This document shows, piece by piece, positions 62,348-64,000 of a DNA stretch of 64,000 nucleotides (position 1 is its first letter; the number at the start of each line of letters is the position of its first letter). The notes under the pieces are model-generated. The model was not told the DNA's origin. It made no database searches and was given only the letters and a program-made list of their open reading frames with translations. This DNA is from Rotaria sp. Silwood1. Taxonomy: Eukaryota > Rotifera > Eurotatoria > Philodinida > Philodinidae. The translations under genes and the position numbers were made by a program. The DNA is taken from the NCBI GenBank assembly GCA_905250075.1, contig CAJNOP010000011.1, forward strand, positions 1,052,769 to 1,116,768. The letters are read 5' to 3'.

Positions 62348-64000
62348 AGTCTTCATGACAATTTTCAGTTTCATAAGAAGCATGACTAAAGTCATATGTT
62401 GTGTTTTTTATTCGCTCAATTAAAAAGAAAATAAGCAATGATAAGTTGTTTTTAGTATGTTTCATGCAGTTCAAATAACAAAACAATGGACAGTTAACTG
62501 ATGAGTTTATTAATATGGGCCGTCGATTTTTCTTGGTTTCAAATTTTCAAATATTTGTAAAGTTGAAGTTAATGAAAGAAAGATATGCTCAGAAATGGCA
62601 TTTGCTATTTCGATGTGCCTGTTTAAAATGATAAGAAGTGTCCTTTCATATTCACTGACTAATTTATTGATATCATTTGACTTCAATTCAGTATTTTCCG
62701 ATGGGTAGTACAGAAAATCAAATTGAAAACCTTGATAATGAATGCTTCACAAAATATGGCTAATATTTATTTATAAAAAAAAAAAAAAATTCTAAAAAAT
62801 TTCGCTTTATTATAAATGTAATAAGGATATCGAAATGAATCTAAAACCTAATACAGTCAAGTTGAAAATATTCATTGGTATTGTAGCATTCAATATTTTA
62901 AACGAAATAATAACAGTATCACCAACATATGAACTTTAAGATAATACTCGAGCAAATAAAGAACTTGAATAGAATACGAACTCAATTGATTCCGATAAAT
63001 CAAAACAAGTTGCTATGTTATTCATTGATAGCCAAAAGGTCATTTCGAATATTTATGATCACTAGATATCAAGTGATTTTTTATATAAAACTTTGGCCAT
63101 TGTACGTTGTATTATTTTAATTCGAATTAAAAGTAATAATAGAAATTAAGTTAATTTTTCTATATTGACACAAGAAGAACCAACATTCATTTTTTCTATT
63201 ATGTTCATTCTAATTTAGAATTAAATTTAATTTGCCTAAGAGTTTCATTTTTATTATTACATCAGATTGATGTTTGAAAATAATCGCAAGATACTATAAA
63301 TTTTTACTATTGAATGTTTTAAATTATCCGTCAAAAATCTTATCTTATTTCAATTTCTTTTCAGTAATCAGGTAATTTTTTACTTTTCAAATAAGTCTTA
63401 AAAAAACACTAAAAAGGTCACAATAAAAAAAAAGGAATATCAAGATATTTGTTATCGAATGATTCTCCTTTGAAACATTTCAACTCAAACGAATGAATTA
63501 GAAGAAATCAATCATTTTTTTGTGTTCTGTTCGTTGGACATTTAAAAATAGCTCTATACGTTCATTTTTATATGATTTTTTTCTCATGGCAACTGATGAT
63601 AAACATGAAAACTTACTGAAATTTATCATCTGATGTCATATAACATGATTGAATGATACTAGAATTGAATAATAGTTTCGATGAGTCAGACATCATCTTC
63701 AAGATAACTGTTGTTTGCATCCTCAATCTTTTCATTGAACAATGACATAACTATTAGAATTTATAGCAAAAACTAGAAATTGCTTTTGTTTCATTAATTG
63801 AAAAAAATTTTATTTGTACTAATCTTCTATTTTTGTAGACTTTTCTATTGTTATCTTAAAATAGTTTAGTCGTTACAAAACAGCTTCATATATTGTCTAT
63901 TCTTAACATTACCTAAAAACAAAGAATTCTGATCTGAACATTATTTGCTATATATCCATTACACATACAGATAAGTCAGTTTTCACTGCATTTTCCACTG
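62348..64000. other. Gene-free right end of window
   Basis: AT-rich DNA without an exon that I can support. The 63-codon frame at 62929-63120 starts with a non-ATG codon and has noise-like composition. Confidence 0.5.

Noticed and set aside
1-64000. tRNA, rRNA, CRISPR arrays, bacterial operons
   Set aside because: None seen. The gene structure is eukaryotic throughout, and I found no cloverleaf with tRNA promoter boxes by eye.

Overview
The window is strongly AT-rich eukaryotic DNA from an animal. Most introns are short (about 50-100 bp), with canonical GT-AG ends and poly-T acceptor tracts. I rebuilt spliced gene models by hand, and the exon sums of all complete models are divisible by three. 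Animal-type genes (HMBOX1, ANKFY1, elongin B, VAT1) and two ciliary genes point to a ciliated invertebrate. The compact introns, the AT bias and a few bacterial-looking enzymes would fit a rotifer, possibly bdelloid; that is inference. A run of exactly 100 Ns (28696-28795) shows this is a scaffold with an unresolved gap.

Layout, left to right: the 3' part of an alpha-1,3-fucosyltransferase (+, cut by the window edge); a flavin monooxygenase of the trimethylamine-monooxygenase type (-); a gene-poor stretch with a possible small ORF; a secreted Reeler-domain protein (-); 9.4 kb without recognisable genes; the HNF-class homeobox gene HMBOX1 (+); the DNA-repair glycosylase MUTYH (-); the 19-exon FYVE/ankyrin endosomal gene ANKFY1 (-), whose introns hold three transposon-derived insertions and the gap; a disordered protein of unknown role (-); elongin B (+); a VAT1-like oxidoreductase (-); the ciliary genes CFAP221 (-) and CCDC181 (+) head to head; a class V aminotransferase with a polyglutamine N-terminal extension (+); a secreted DUF4139-like protein (+); and a gene-free right end with a piggyBac-like insertion.

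The genes form no operon or pathway. The one clear functional pairing is CFAP221/CCDC181, two axonemal genes sharing a 541-bp intergenic region with X-box-like motifs. HMBOX1 and MUTYH are convergent, as are elongin B and VAT1. Elongin B and the disordered-protein gene are divergent.

The most unusual structure is a set of five long imperfect inverted repeats (foldbacks): 4653-6910, 11404-11905, 37272-37755, 49511-50980 and 53033-53537. Three lie in introns, and three are nearly loop-less palindromes of about 0.5 kb with no obvious shared sequence. With four short TIR elements (three with 8-bp target duplications, one flanked by TTAA), they make up most of the non-coding structure I can see.
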